Assembly: GCA_016758965.1 (NCBI GenBank)
Contig: JAEPRB010000072.1
Location: 1-64,000 of the forward strand
Direction of reading: 5' to 3'
Length of the DNA stretch: 64,000 bases
From: Circinella minor
Taxonomy: Eukaryota > Mucoromycota > Mucoromycetes > Mucorales > Lichtheimiaceae
The position numbers and the translations under genes are program-made. Positions 12,487 through 25,539 of this stretch are shown here, piece by piece. Positions within the stretch are counted from its first letter, which is position 1. Each line of letters begins with the position of its first letter. Below the pieces are notes generated by a model. That model had not been told where the DNA came from and searched no databases. It worked only from the letters and a program-made list of their open reading frames with translations.

Positions 12487-13173
12487 ATGAGCCATCATCT
12501 AACAGTTGTAAATAATGATAAAAACAACATTACTACCACTACAGATGGTACTTTAAACAAAGACATTAAACTTTTGATTGAAAATGACGACAATGATGGT
12601 GGCAATGATGAAGAGCACAATGACTTTAATTTAGCGCCATCGTTCTTATCAACTCACGAATCCTCTCATAAACAACATAGTAGAAACAAGAAAAAATACA
12701 TACATGCTTTTGAAAAGAAATTTATGATGATAACTGATGGGTATATGACAGAAGATAATACGAGAGAACGACAACAACAGCAACAGAAAAGAGTAAAAAG
12801 ACATCAACAAGAAAATAGAACTATGCCATTAAATATCCCCATCTCACCAGCGTCATTGTCACCTTCATCCGCTTTCGATGATCATGTTACACATTTACAA
12901 AAAACAAAAAACCCCGTGCTGTCAGTCACATGTCCCGTCAATAACAACAACACAAAAGATATACTATCATCAATCCAACACTGCAGCGGAGGATTCACAG
13001 TTGGTAGTATGCCAGAACAAGAGTCGCCTATTCCATGGCCATCGCAGATTATTAATAATCACATCAGAACTCCTGATAGTGTTACGGAACAGCAATATCA
13101 CTCCGATTATATATTATCACCTGTTCCTGTCATGATGGATGATTCCCCATTATTATTTGACATGGACCAATAA
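12487..13173 (+). CDS. Hypothetical acidic/Q-rich protein, 228 aa
   Basis: A single uninterrupted frame. I chose the ATG at 12487 (AAAAAAATGAGC context); an in-frame ATG at 12436 would add 17 hydrophobic residues. The protein is low-complexity and hydrophilic: N/D-rich near residues 10-60, a basic QQQQQKRVKRHQQE segment, an S/P-rich middle, and a C-terminus of SP and acidic-hydrophobic pairs (SPVPVMMDDSPLLFDMDQ). That tail resembles an activation or docking segment. No domain is recognised. An open frame this long is unlikely by chance in this AT-rich region, so I take it as a real gene, possibly one exon of a larger one. Confidence 0.55.
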   Translation: MSHHLTVVNNDKNNITTTTDGTLNKDIKLLIENDDNDGGNDEEHNDFNLAPSFLSTHESSHKQHSRNKKKYIHAFEKKFMMITDGYMTEDNTRERQQQQQKRVKRHQQENRTMPLNIPISPASLSPSSAFDDHVTHLQKTKNPVLSVTCPVNNNNTKDILSSIQHCSGGFTVGSMPEQESPIPWPSQIINNHIRTPDSVTEQQYHSDYILSPVPVMMDDSPLLFDMDQ

Positions 13174-14191
13174 ACTAAAAAAAGAATCTACACTGTACTC
13201 GCTTTCTTTGTTGTCACTCCATAATCAGTAGCTAATCATTTCTAGTATGCATCAAGAGTCACATGCAATTTTATTATATAGTACAGCTCTGTATGTTATG
13301 AATTATTTCTGTTAAGAGAACAGATATACATAACGTTTTATTAATAGAGGCATTGTTGTTTCTTATTAATAAGTATATATCAAATCTCTGTTATTCAAGT
13401 GACATATAATATATAATCGTTGATATAATAATGATAGCTCCACGCATTGTAAAACCAATTTGGCATGATTTGAACTTTTTTTTTGCATTTCGAAACTCAG
13501 TCCTGTATAGTACATGTACCACACAATAGAAGACAATTTATGCATTAGTAATATGAGTGTTATGAGTGTTATGATTTTATTTTTTTACATTTTATGAAAA
13601 AATAATTTTCGAAAGTAGAACTCCAAACTATTTGTGTGTGTATATGCATATGTTTATTAAACAGATTTGGAGTGAGGGAGAAAAGAGAGAGAGCAGATAA
13701 ATCAGACCAGTTTTTTTATGAAAGAAAGTGGTAAGGCTATGGAAAAGTATAATATAGATGACTATAGGCGTATGGATCGAGGAAACTATAATAATGTGCT
13801 AGCATTAATGCTCGATGGTTCTATTTCTGGTGCTGTTACAAGAACAAAAAAAAAACAACGTGGAGGTATATACTCGGGAGTAAATGTTTTGATGCATAGC
13901 GATCTTTCATGAAACAACGATTTTCCACCGTTCTCATTAACACAAACAAACATTATCAAAAACAAAGAGATGGGCTGTACATACTGTTATATCTTACATC
14001 ATGTCTTTAAACGTTGTAAGTTACCTTCTCTTATTATCCGAAACTCTTAATCAGGCTTTTCGAATAAAAAAAGCACGTTTTGATGATAAACAAACAAATA
14101 AAAAAAAACTGGTCAACTTACTCTTTATTCGGAACAAATATAAAGTGAATAAAATAAATATATGTTAGCCAAGTATACCACTCGATAAATG
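13174..14191. other. Intergenic DNA with one small ORF candidate
   Basis: Apart from the 64-codon candidate at 13718, I see only A/T-rich sequence here, including a short GAGTGTTAT direct repeat near 13555. The section next to 13173 is probably the 3' UTR of the 228-aa gene. Confidence 0.5.
13718..13912 (+). CDS. Small ORF candidate, 64 aa
   Basis: The frame begins MKESGKAMEKYNIDDYRR and continues with a mixed, protein-like composition to a KKKQRGG run. An in-frame splice donor (GGA|GTAAAT) near 13885 could end this exon early. It follows a purine-rich GAGAGAGAGC tract that may be 5' UTR. No family is recognised and no second exon was secured. Confidence 0.3.
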   Translation: MKESGKAMEKYNIDDYRRMDRGNYNNVLALMLDGSISGAVTRTKKKQRGGIYSGVNVLMHSDLS

Positions 14192-14841
14192 TTATTTGTA
14201 AAAGTCTGTAACATTTTCTTTTGTTGATATTTTTTTTTTCGTTTCATCGTGACAACAAACGCCAAAAAGAAGTTCATGATGGTTCTTAGTCGTTTGGTTA
14301 TCGTATTTCTTTTCTTTGCTGCATACTTTATGCTCACTGGGGTCCCTGGTGCCAGTATTTGATAATTTTGCAGATGACAAAGAACCATTAATAGAGATCT
14401 GCTGATGCAGAGATCGCAAGAATAGAAACAGCCTCTCAGAGCTCAACGTTTCTTGGAAGTGCTGTGATGTTGCATATGGTATACAAATGAATAAACGCTG
14501 TCCATGTAAAAAAGGAAAGAAACATTTGAATCAACACACATATATGGTTCCCGCAACCAATGTAAAAGAAATATGAGCGCGATGTGTACGTACAAGACAT
14601 TGAAACAAACAGAAGCATATAGTACTTTGCGTATTTATAAGTAAATACTGCTGATTTAAAAAAAAAACGTCTATATGAATTTACATTTGTAGACATGGCT
14701 TTTTTGTATATACTCAAGTGATATGCATACACATAGTTACATGCCATTTTATTTTTATTTTATAAAAAAAAGTCTACGTACCTCAAAAAGGTTATTGTAA
14801 ATAAGATTGGTCACATACAGATTTTGCAAATCTATATCCAT
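14192..14841 (-). CDS. Two-exon small protein, 109 aa, unknown function
   Basis: Exon 1 (14841-14782) encodes MDIDLQNLYVTNLIYNNLFE and ends at a strong GAG|GTACGTAG donor. Exon 2 (14461-14192) starts after ACATCACAG and continues in the same phase with HFQETLSSERLFLFLRSLHQ. The phases match exactly (20 codons + 89 codons + stop). The first ~50 residues look helical and amphipathic; the rest is polar and K/T-rich. The intron (320 bp) is longer than most here, which lowers confidence. No family is recognised. Confidence 0.4.
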
Positions 14842-15135
14842 TCTACACTATATAAACGAAAGGACACAAACTTTAATTTTGTATATAAATATGGAATTAA
14901 TACTGATAATGTTTAGACATTAATATTCATGATCGATATATGTTAAGCATAATACATAATACATAATACATAATATAATAATAATATACAATAATTGGGA
15001 TTAAATATTTTTTGCGCAAGTATGCAACTTAATAAAGTAAGACAATAACAATAAGAGTTACCTTATAAAAAGAATAATAGAAAACTAGAACTATTTTGTA
15101 AATAAAAAATTGATATTTCTATTTACTTAAAGATT

Positions 15136-18100
15136 TCAATCTGAATCGCTGCTATTTCTAAAATGTTGTTGAGGTACAGGAACAGCAGCAGGATGTTGAA
15201 CCGTTTGTTCTTGTTCTCGCATTGGAAGTTCGACATGATCAGCAGTGGAGCGGGGGCCTGCTTGATCTGATCTGCTATTTCGGAAATAATTTCCAATACT
15301 TCGACGAGACGCACGATTAGCCTGGTCTTCAGGTCGTTTCAACGCAACATCCAATCGTTGGAAAACTTCGTCGTCCACATAGTAAGACTTGAACACCAAT
15401 TCGAGTAATTGCATACGATCTTCCACTTGTGCCAATCGACGACTATCATCATTAACAAAAATCTGACTTGTACTGGGAGTACCCTTTGCTGCAATTGGTG
15501 ATAGTGTTCCTGCAGCAGCAGTCATTCTGTGTTCGCTACTAAGTGATTCAGTATCGTCAATATAGGTTGCTTCTTCATCATCAACATAACTCCTGCCATA
15601 ATTTCGCATATCTAGAGAATATCTGTCATGGACTGGATTAACAAGAGGCACCGGTGTTTTGTTGACATTAAAACGATCCTTAAGACCGCTCGAAATTGAA
15701 CGTCGCATTTCACCAACAGACCAACGATGGACAAGACCAAATGGAGAGCGTGGACGGAAACCAAACATGATGGCTTGAAATGCAACAAATAAACCAAATA
15801 GACCACCAATAAAACCAACTCCATTTACCAAAGAGTATATCTTTTGTTCACGATGAATAAGTGTGGTATACGTAGCAGGAGCAATAATCATTCGGGCAAC
15901 CATGGTGTCCGCCATATCAGGCTGGTTTTGAACTCGCTGTGTAATCGAAACTTCTGGAGTTTTATTGTGGTTTGGTGCAAAACCGACATAATTCCACCCA
16001 TTGTCGGTTAAATACTCTTTAGATTCAAGCTGATATTGAACATAGGCATAATCAAATGGCTTGAGATCGACAGTATTCACTGAGCTGTAATCATCATTGT
16101 CATTTGCAATAAAAGCAGAAATGTCGGAGTCACTGAGTTTTGGAGATGTATCTGACAAGAAGATAACCCGGTTTGGATCGCGTTCAGCTGGATAAAAAGA
16201 GACATGAACACGCCCACTTTCTGAAATATTAACCGTTCGGAATGAAAGCTGGAAGTCATGTCCGCTATTTAGTTGTGGTATTGTTTCTGGTGCCAATTTC
16301 AATACGTTTTGATTATCACCAATATTGTTTCCAGTAAATAAAAAGCATCTGTTGTTGCCTAGATTACCCATAAAATGTGGGTTGTAATACTCCAAATCTA
16401 AAAGTGTGATATGATCATTACAGGACAATCCAGTATCAGTCATACATGAAACGCGTGGATACACAGAGCCATCCTCTGGTGATTCTTGGATTGAAAATCC
16501 TTCAAAGCAAATTCGAGCATCTATTTAAAAATAAATGACACACAGGGGTTTTAGCTATTAAACATACCAACCTCATTAAGCCTAGGTATTGACGATGGTC
16601 TCATGTATAATACATACCAGGAATTGTGACCTGTCCATCTTCTGGTACTTCTGTCACAATATACGTAGATTTTGGACTTTCTATTACTTGAACAATAACA
16701 AAAACGAAGAATGCGATAAAAAGAAACATCAAAATGACTTTGGAAATCAAACGAGCAGTTTCTGCCCAAAGTGGCTCACCAGTTCTATAATAAATATATA
16801 TTACAACAGTAAAATAGTAAGCATATGCCATGTCTATGACAAGATGTAAAAGATAACTATAATTGCTTTTGGTTGTACCTTGGACTCCAGATTCCATAAT
16901 GAACACGCATAATTGCTCGACGAACACGATGACGGAAGCGGAACGCCAAATAGAGCAGCATAAGTACAACAACAACACATACAATAACAACGGCAGCAAT
17001 TATACCGCCACTGATGCCATTAGGAGACCACTGTGCCTGGTTCAAAATCTCACCAGTAGTGGTGTTTGCAATCCATTTTGCACTTGAAAAGTCTACCTCG
17101 TTAGTTTCTGGATTTGACACCTTTGCCGCTGCGAGAATATCAAATGTGTTGAAACGAAATGTTTGGGCACCACCTATACGTACATTTAAAACGGATTAGT
17201 AAAGTAAAAATATAGCACGCCATGTATCAATATGCAGTCAAACATACCCAGACCAAATATAAGATATTTCGAAGAGAGTAAAGCACCAGAACCACCAGTA
17301 CGTGCTCTTGGTTGAATTCCAGCAACTGAAGGTTTGGTCCATGTCCATGTTTGGGTATCAAGCATCCACAGGTCGTTGTAATATTCATCATCAACTCCTG
17401 TGATACCCAAATTGTCTCCTCCAAAATAGTACAAATACCGTCCCTCAGGTCCTGTAATTGTTAACAAATTAAATAATTTTTTTCTACTGGTAAGTACTTA
17501 TAACAAGTATAACTTCCTGATAAGTTACTATATGCATACCTAAGACAGCATTTGAATGTACTCTAGCTACTTCAGGATTTCCAATTGCGTCGGCATTGAG
17601 CTCTTGTATTTGCCACGAATCACCTTCAGGATTGTACACAGCAGACTGATTAAAAAGAAAATAATCACTAAATCCTGGATCAAATTGAGGATCACTATAC
17701 CATCCACCAACGTATAGAATACGACCATCTCTATATAAAAATTCAAGTTATCTTGTAATGAGCACTTTTTTTTTTTGGAAAAAGGAAACGTAAAACAAAC
17801 ACATTATTGATTATTAACATACGGTAAAGCAGTAGCAGTGCTACCATATAACGCGACTGGTGGAGTTGCCAAATTTGTGAATATTCCAGCCGTGGGATCA
17901 TATGACCAGTTGTCCATAATCAGCGTGAAGTTATTGAAGCTAGAAACACCACCATGAATATATATTAATCCATTTGCTGACTTAACAGCTGTATGTTCTT
18001 GTCGATGAGGCGGTACAGCGCCAGATCCCTCCAGACCTGGTAACGAGGTCCATGCATTCTGACTAAATGAGTATACTTGAGCACGAATAGGATCCGTGAT

Positions 18101-18460
18101 ATTGGGAAAATATCCTTCATACTTTCCACCAATGATCGCAACCGAATCGTTATTTGAAAGAACTACAGCCTGAGTATACATAGTATATGGACCATTGGAA
18201 TTAACAACTTCGCTATGTACGACGCCATAGCGATCAAAATGAATTTTGGTAAAATCATTAATTGCTTTATCGCCTCGACCTTGACCTCCATACGAAAAAA
18301 AGTCTTCATTTATGGCAAATCCAGTGCCGAATACGTGTTCTGGGATTCTTTCTCTTGTTAGCGGTGGTACAGGATAATCACCACAAAAAACACTTGATAA
18401 TGTTATGAGTAGTAGAAATACTACTATTTGCAGTGAATGCAAAGACAACAAGCTGAACAT
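15136..18460 (-). CDS. Secretory-pathway kelch-repeat protein with transmembrane segments, 959 aa
   Basis: Six exons join in frame: 18460-17823, 17730-17540, 17451-17248, 17173-16879, 16784-16618 and 16520-15136. The N-terminus is a clear signal peptide (hydrophobic core VVFLLLITLSSVFCG). Residues ~30-345 form a kelch/galactose-oxidase-type propeller with blade motifs such as IYIHGGVSSF, ILYVGGWYSD and YYFGGDN. Hydrophobic segments at ~398-420, ~456-478 and ~730-750 indicate membrane spans. Between spans two and three lies a ~250-aa domain of unknown fold. The C-terminal ~190 residues are polar, with a short heptad-like stretch (RRLAQVEDRMQLLELVF). The propeller should face the lumen or outside (inference). 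Proteins of this layout occur in Mucoromycota, but I know no defined function. Confidence 0.85.
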
Positions 18461-19297
18461 CGATTTTTAATGCGCTTTTGTTTAGTTAAATGAATGAACT
18501 AATCTGTTGTCGGGTATATACGGTCCAAGGGGGAAAAAAATGGAAAGAGGCGTGTGATTTGCAAATCAAAAAAAAAAAAAAAAGTAAAATAATATAAGAA
18601 AGCTTCAGTATTTGTAGATTTGGAAAGGCTCAGCCTCTCATCCACCTGTCCTACCTTGGGCGAAGCAATTTCTAGTTTTATGTAACCTAAAAATACAAAA
18701 GAATCTCTTGTAATCATGAAATAGAAGTAGAAGAAGTTGGCTGTTGTAGAACTTTATTCAATATATGTGTTCCAAGAGGGGAGTGGGCGAGACTCTCTAG
18801 TTACTGAGACTTTTTTTAAAGATGTTGAATTTCTCATTGAGAACCCATAAATTTTTATTAGTTTATCTTTCAATAATTAGATCAAATAGCTTATTTGTAT
18901 ACAGAAACTGTTAATAAGATTGCTTCAATTAACAGTTCTTTTCTTTTACAACGAGAACTATGAGCAGAAAATAATAACCATCGATGCCTTTTTCTCGGTA
19001 ATAAATTGCCATTGTTATCAGCTATCATCGAAAGTATATTTAGAAATTTTATGCCTACTTGGGTTATTATTGTTCAGTCCTTTTTCTTTTTTGCCAAAAA
19101 CCCTAATAATTTTTTTTACACCTGGATGTTTTCCTATAAAGGGATTTATTCAAAGGTTGTATAAAATATGGAAATAAGTTGGGCAGAAAGGTTAAAGATC
19201 AGATCTAATGTGTCACCATAAGAAGCGGTGGGTAAAAATAGGCTTTACCATATAAATTTCATCATGTGGATATTGTGCAACAAATACCAGACTAAAG

Positions 19298-19486
19298 ATG
19301 TATTCTCATCTTGCCTTGACACTAAAAGCCAAAAGACCTTTTTTTATATTAAATTTACTATCACGTAAATTCCATACTACAAAAGAATTTTCACTAATTG
19401 TTGGCGCACCTTGTTCTTTAACTTGGCGTGACACAAGTTTTAATATGACCGATGAGGGATTTAGAATGACTAACAACGTTTTTTAG
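19298..19486 (+). CDS. Small ORF candidate, 62 aa, possibly mitochondrial
   Basis: ATG-initiated. The first 30 residues are basic and hydrophobic without acidic residues (LTLKAKRPFFILNLLSRKFH), typical of a mitochondrial presequence. The rest (APCSLTWRDTSFNMTDEGF) is neutral. No family is recognised. It could be exon 1 of a longer gene or chance. Confidence 0.25.
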   Translation: MYSHLALTLKAKRPFFILNLLSRKFHTTKEFSLIVGAPCSLTWRDTSFNMTDEGFRMTNNVF

Positions 19487-19696
19487 GATTTTTTTTTTTC
19501 ACTTGGATCACCAGAATTAAAGATGAGCTATGTTTTTGAGGCACAATTAACAACTCAATAAAAACGACTATATGCACTTTTTATCTTTCTTTTTCATTAT
19601 TTCATCATCTCTTCTATCACTGTCTATATCTGTCAACTAAATCTACAAAGCCTTCAGCTTGATATTTAATGTTTTAGTGTTTGAATAATACGCACT

Positions 19697-20229
19697 ATGT
19701 ATATGTTTTCTAAAATATCTATGAGGATAATATTATATGATAAGCGACTAATGATACTAAGAGTAATACCTATACAACAGCCATTAGTAGCAACCAGTCG
19801 AAATCCAGCACCTTCTTGAATAAAATATATACATTAAGGATTTGGTACCGTAGATATTCTCAACAAATCAGTACCGATCCAAAATATAGGTCAACAAACG
19901 ATAGGTTTTATAACAGAGTCCATGATCATCAAAAAGGCAAACCGACACTTCCTTCGAAAGAAATCTTGATGGAAGTATATAATCAACTAATACTTGTATA
20001 TACAATAACTGATGCATTTTCAAACAACCAATATCGAACGAAATTGTCATCAACAAATCAAATGTTTTACGTTTAGTCATCATTACAAAAAGAAATCTTA
20101 TTATTTGCGATTCAAATCAATCTCGCTCTTATCATAGTTTATATGAACCCCCCTCCCTTTTTTTTTTCACTGACGTATAAATGCATTAGCACATACCCAC
20201 TGCCTCCCCTGATTATTTGTATTATATAA
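19697..20229 (+). pseudogene. Possible broken small gene
   Basis: An ATG frame at 19697 (MYMFSKISMR...) stops near 19816. A second frame opens just before that stop and reads IYTLRIWYRRYSQQISTDP, then continues to a donor-like GAA|GTATAT. A TTTAG acceptor near 20076 would restore a frame with a hydrophobic run (LLFAIQINLALIIVYM). Joining the first two parts needs a frameshift or a 35-nt intron, which is too short. It is read as a decayed or misassembled small membrane-protein gene; weak evidence. Confidence 0.2.
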
Positions 20230-20557
20230 ATTATTAACAAGCTTAAAAATAATGCCATTCTACTAACAATAATTATACAGTTTTTTTTTCTTTGGTCCTG
20301 ATGAAGCAATACCGTTACGAATCATTATTTCTTGAGTATATGAAAAAGCTTTTTAGAATATTGATTCGCATATGCCAAAGATGCTCGTTGAAAATCAAAC
20401 TCTTTTTTTTCCTTTTTCAGCTACGTACGTCTTATATTTTTTTTATCATCCATCACAATGAAGGTAGACAGCAAATACAGCATTTAGAATGCCGCATATA
20501 CGCGCCTTACATTTTTACTTTTTATTTTTCATTTGTCAACTATTTTCTTTGTAAACC

Positions 20558-23005
20558 ATGTCAGAAAATGATAATAATAATACTTCTTTCATAAATAATC
20601 TACCATTTGACATTGTTACCAACATCTTTAAATATATAAATCAGCACGATTGTTTGACATTGATGTCATGCTGTCGTTTATTCTTAAACCAAATTCCGCA
20701 ATATACAGTTAACAATTGGAAGACGATACGACTCTCAAAAAATAATAATAGTAATATGTTGATGAATATCGACGACAATTTATGCTTTGCTCGTTGCCTT
20801 GGAAGCCATGTAAAAAAGATCGAATTTAACAATTTTGACATCGATCGAGATGTATACACCATGATGCAACTTCTATTTGATTGGGGTTGTAATAAAGTCG
20901 AATCTTTAGGTACGAAGGTAATCTAACAATTATGATGATAATTATAACAACAACTATAAAATCAGAGTATAGTTTTTGCATTTTGATGATAGATTGATCT
21001 TTTATTTACTCCTTCAGTATATACAAGATGTGCTACAGTCAACCAAGAAGCCTTTTTTCAAAAACTGCGATTATTTGGGGGTGGAGCATCATCATCCTTG
21101 ACGCATATATCCATGATGGAACATGAATCTAATGTTTCACTTTTCTACATGTTGGCTACATGCTCACAGTTGACACATTTGACATATTATCCAACACACG
21201 CAGCATGGAGAAAATATGGTATTTATACTATAGAACCAACTGTCAACAACATTGATGACGATGACGATGACGAGAAAAAAAAATCTGTCAGAACAACAAC
21301 ACATCATGTTTTTAATCATCTCATTTATTTACATATTGACGCTGAAATGGATCGACGATTACGACTTGAGTATATTTTTAAAAAGTGCCCCAACCTCCAA
21401 TACCTGATATGTGCTAGTGCACAATCGTGTGAACTTGCACCTGATTCTATACAACTTGATAATTTAAAAAAATGGTGTCCGAAACTAGTATATTTTGCAG
21501 GCGATGGTAGTTATCGATATCACGATGATGCCATTCCATTAATGTCAACACATGATGAAGATGAAATACCGAGAGTAATTAATGTTGGCAGTAGGAATGA
21601 AAGTGATGATGATGATGATGATGATGAAGAAGAAGATAAAATAGATCAACAATCAAGATCATCGACATTTTACCATTTATCTATATGTGAACATCAAGGT
21701 TTTGACCAAATTGCTCAGCACTTGCGAAAATATCAGCACCAAGTAGCCTTTCTAAGACTTGTAAAACCCATATTCCATCGCGATGGTCGTGACTGGTCAT
21801 CTGTATTTCAATCACTCAAGCTGTCTCATCTACAAACACTCATATGTGACAGAATCGATTTTAGCGATGTAGGGTCTCTTGTCGCCCTTCTCAACACAAG
21901 TGCAACGACAATTAAAACACTTGACATAGATATCCGTGTTTTGGGATTACATTCTGTTCATTTGGCTATGAATCAAACAACACTTGATTCTTTACATGTA
22001 TTACAACGCTTACATACTTTACGATTATGTGGATTTTCATTTAATACTAGTAATGAGGATGACAGCAACAGAAACAGAAGTTCTATTACCAGCTTATTGA
22101 AACGTATCCCTCATTTAAATAAGCTCATTCTACAAGAATCACTGGTAACGTTCGGTGATGCAATCGGATCCATGGGCTTTGAATGTTTGAAGAATTTAAA
22201 TCATTTGGAGCTCACAGATGTTAAGTGGCCCGATAGCAACAACAACAACGTTGGTACCAGACAACAAAATAATAACGATGATGACGGTAATAATGATAAT
22301 AACACAGGAGATGGAATAGTGATACTACCAGATTTATTTCAATCTTTGATATCACTACAAGGCAACAATAGTTATCTCAAACTTGAAACTATTCGATTAA
22401 TTCGTATACCCAAAACGACTAATGAATTACTTTATTCAATTGCTCATATACCCTCACTGAAAGTTCTTCAAGTGATACCTGAACACTCTTATCCACTTTT
22501 CATCCAACAATCGACGAATATTAATAATGACGATGATACCAATGGTAATCAACAACAAAATGCAACACTCTTTCATTTTTTGAATCGTTTAAAGGAAACA
22601 ACAAAAATCAAAGAATTAACGCTACATCATATTGGCTGCAAAATTAGCAATAGTGCTTTGAATGTTCTTAGTGGTTTTCCAAAGCTTAAAAAATTGGACT
22701 TAATGCTCGTTGGTAAAACAACCGGCACCCCACCATTTCCCATAGATATAGGTGGAATTTTGAATCTTGTTGATAATTCCAGACTTCTTGAATCTGTTAT
22801 CATTCATAATGCTGCAAACGTTAATGGGCCTCCAGGTGGACTACTTGAACGCATTTTTCAAGAACGTTCTATTCCTTGGTTTACAGTAACAAGCACGAAT
22901 CGCCATTCGGCAAAGATGGCTACTACTCAGAGTATTAAGAGTGATAATAATGATGATAATAGTCAGTATTTATATATAGATGATTGTATAATTACGCGAA
23001 TATAA
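20558..23005 (+). CDS. F-box protein with leucine-rich-repeat-like body, 779 aa
   Basis: Two exons (20558-20909, 21018-23005) join in frame. The ATG lies in a good AAACCATGTC context. Residues ~10-50 fit an F-box (NLPFDIVTNIFKYINQHD, then L-M-S-C-C-R-L-F), which binds Skp1 in SCF ubiquitin ligases. The remainder has irregular leucine-rich segments (LQYLICAS, LKTLDIDIRVLGL, LRTLRLCGFSF, LKKLDLML), as in FBXL-type substrate receptors. It is interrupted by acidic or N-rich inserts (D-runs near residue 130 and near residues 280-290; N/D-rich tracts near residues 500 and 600). Substrate unknown. Such single F-box/LRR-like proteins are numerous in Mucorales (family knowledge). The gene ends about 130 bp before NDUFAF5 on the same strand. 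Confidence 0.85.
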
Positions 23006-23138
23006 TGTCAATAAAAGAAGCGCTATTTTTCTATGGAAAGGTTTTGTCTGCATTTATGTGTAATTCAAAAAAAATCGTGAAAATGCGGAATTTATATGAT
23101 CACCGGGGCCTTTCTTTTTTTTTTCTTAATTTGTTACC

Positions 23139-24634
23139 ATGTTTGCTACACGTCTTGTGCATCGATACCCATTATGGCGCCGTCATTATGCAACAGCAGC
23201 ACATGGTGCAGCTAATTTCCAAGTTTTTAATCGTGACGTAAAACGTATGCAAAAGGATCGTGCTGCTTCAAATGTAGAAACCAGCCGTACGGTTGATTAT
23301 TTGAAAGACGAAGTAGCTGCTCGTGTCGCAGATCGGTTAATGGTAAACAAAACATATACTTTTTTTTAGATCTCTCTCTTTTACTAACTTTTATATATTG
23401 ATTTTAGGATATCAAACGTGATTTCAACACAGTAGTAGATTTAGGATCGGGTTGTGGCCATGTTGTAAAACATGTCAGTAAGGATATGATGAAAAAGTTG
23501 ATCATGTGCGACATTTCGGAACAGGCTTTACGTCGAGACGCTGATGAATATGCACCAGGTAGGACAAAAAAAAAAGGAAAATAGCTTGCGTATATTTATA
23601 TATACATCTGTATAAATATATTATGTATGAAAGAGCTTTATGTCATTTGACTGAATGTTTTATAACAATCTAGTGGAAGTGGAACGACGTATCGTGGATG
23701 AAGAACATTTACCTTTTGAAGAAAACTCATTGGAGGCTGTTGTAAGCAGTTTATCGATGCATTGGGTGAATGATTTACCAGGTGCATTAATTCAAGTACG
23801 TAAAGCATTGGTTCCTGATGGTGTTTTTGTCGGTGCTCTTTTTGGTGGTGATACATTGTTTGAATTAAGGTAACTTTGGGAATATTATATAATTAAAATT
23901 GGACATAAAGTTAATCATTATTATTATTATTATTACTATAGAACTTCATTACAATTGGCAGAACTCGAACGAGAAAGTGGTGTATCACCTCACGTATCAC
24001 CCATGACAGGTAGAATAAAAAAATCATATAAACCAAGTTGTATTGTAAAACCAACTAATATATATTATATAATAGATTCAAGTGATATTGCACGTTTACT
24101 TTCGCGTGCTGGATTAACTCTTACAACAGTGGATGTGGACGAAATTGTGGTGGATTACCCATCCATGTTTGAATTAATGGAAGATTTAAAGGCTATGGGT
24201 GAAAATAATGCTGTATTAAGCAGGTAAAAAAAAGTATAAAGGAAGCCAGCCATCCAAAGAAATAGTTCTTATTAAAACTTTATATGTGTATCTAGACGAC
24301 CCATTATAAAACGAGATACATTAATGGCAGCGGCATCTATTTATAAAGGTAAAAGATATTACTATTCTTATTACCAAAAACTAGATGACTAATAATATAT
24401 CACTATTTATGATAGAATTACACGGTAATCCAGATGGAACAGTACCTGCCACTTTTCAAATTATATACATGGTAAATTATCTATATCCATATGTATAAAC
24501 AATTTCTTCGATACCAAAAGACTAATTTATACCATTGATTTATATAGATTGGTTGGAAACCATCGCCAACACAACCATTGCCAAAAAAACGTGGCTCTGC
24601 AACAACATCTCTCAAAGATGTTTTGGAGAACTAG
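23139..24634 (+). CDS. NDUFAF5: NDUFAF5-type complex I assembly methyltransferase/hydroxylase, 320 aa
   Basis: Eight exons join in frame: 23139-23342, 23408-23558, 23674-23869, 23942-24009, 24076-24223, 24296-24348, 24416-24471 and 24548-24634. The N-terminus is a mitochondrial presequence ([19 protein letters not shown]). Then comes the family's [14 protein letters not shown] segment and SAM-binding motif I ([11 protein letters not shown], ~residues 78-88). The conserved [14 protein letters not shown] block and [17 protein letters not shown] follow. NDUFAF5 modifies an arginine of the NDUFS7/PSST subunit early in complex I assembly at the matrix side (family knowledge). Its presence implies a respiratory complex I. 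The C-terminus ([14 protein letters not shown]) is typical. Confidence 0.95.
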
Positions 24635-25539
24635 GTTTTTTTTCTTCTTCAATAATAAGTTCTATTTGTACAGTAAATAATATAACACTCAATTTGTTTT
24701 TCATGTCTCACATATACATACAACACACTCTATATATATGAGAAGTTGTATTCAGCCTGGAACGAACATGTTCGACAAAGAAAAGTCGGGAATTTTTTGC
24801 TATTTTTTTTTTTTTTTACTTCGACGTGTCGTATAAAAAGGGGTGGGGTTAACGTTGGCAAAAACATTATAAGATTCACACACTCGTAAATTGACTGTTT
24901 TGCAGGTTCTTTCCTAAAGCCTTCATATTGATTCATAAACATGAAGGGCCCGATATTCTGGAAGCAGCCGTATGCTAGAACATAAGGTTCATTCTTAGAA
25001 GTACAGATTTGATATCGAACCCTGGATAAGAAAAAAGTGGTTTTTTTGTAACTCATCCGGATCGGATAGTCTCATTATTGTGGTCTATGCATGTATATAT
25101 AAATATGCATACACTTATATTTTCTCTCTCTCTCCTTTTTGTAACTTCTCTTCATCTACACTTCTGTCTTTTTCCGTTCAACTCTTTTTTATTATTTGTT
25201 TTATTCTTTATTTGTTATCTAGGGCGCGTCAAACACAAGCAAATCTGCCTTCTCGGTCTCGGATAGTATTTAAAAGGAAAAACGAAAAAGATATTCAACC
25301 AATATATATATATATACCTTGTGTTTGTACACAAATCTTTTTGCTGCTAATCTCTTTTTGTATATCGATCTACCTGATTTTTTAATATTATTTACATCTA
25401 ACTCATAATAATACCTTTCGATACAAACGTCTATACGCACATCGAGCATTATTGTTATATTACACGTTCGATTTTTATTTATTAAAAGTAAAATAAAATT
25501 ACGCGACAACAACATAAAACTCGATATATTCTCCGTATA
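24635..25539. other. Intergenic region; 3' flank of NDUFAF5 and promoter of trehalase
   Basis: A TATAAAAAGGGGTGGGG motif lies near 24831, and pyrimidine-rich tracts (CTCTCTCTCC near 25125) lie closer to the trehalase start. A 108-codon ATG frame on the minus strand (25056-24730) has a mixed composition but no splice or family support, so I do not call it. Confidence 0.45.

Larger units (their letters stand above)
18461..20557. other. Intergenic region with two weak coding candidates
   Basis: The part next to 18461 is the promoter of the kelch gene, with a long A-run near 18570. Two weak candidates with mitochondrial-presequence-like N-termini are listed separately (19298 and 19697). The remainder is A/T-rich without convincing frames. 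Confidence 0.5.

Noticed and set aside
24730..25056. 108-codon minus-strand ATG frame before trehalase
   Set aside because: Length is mildly suggestive, but it overlaps promoter-like TATAAAAAG sequence and poly-A, and has no recognisable domain; not strong enough to call.
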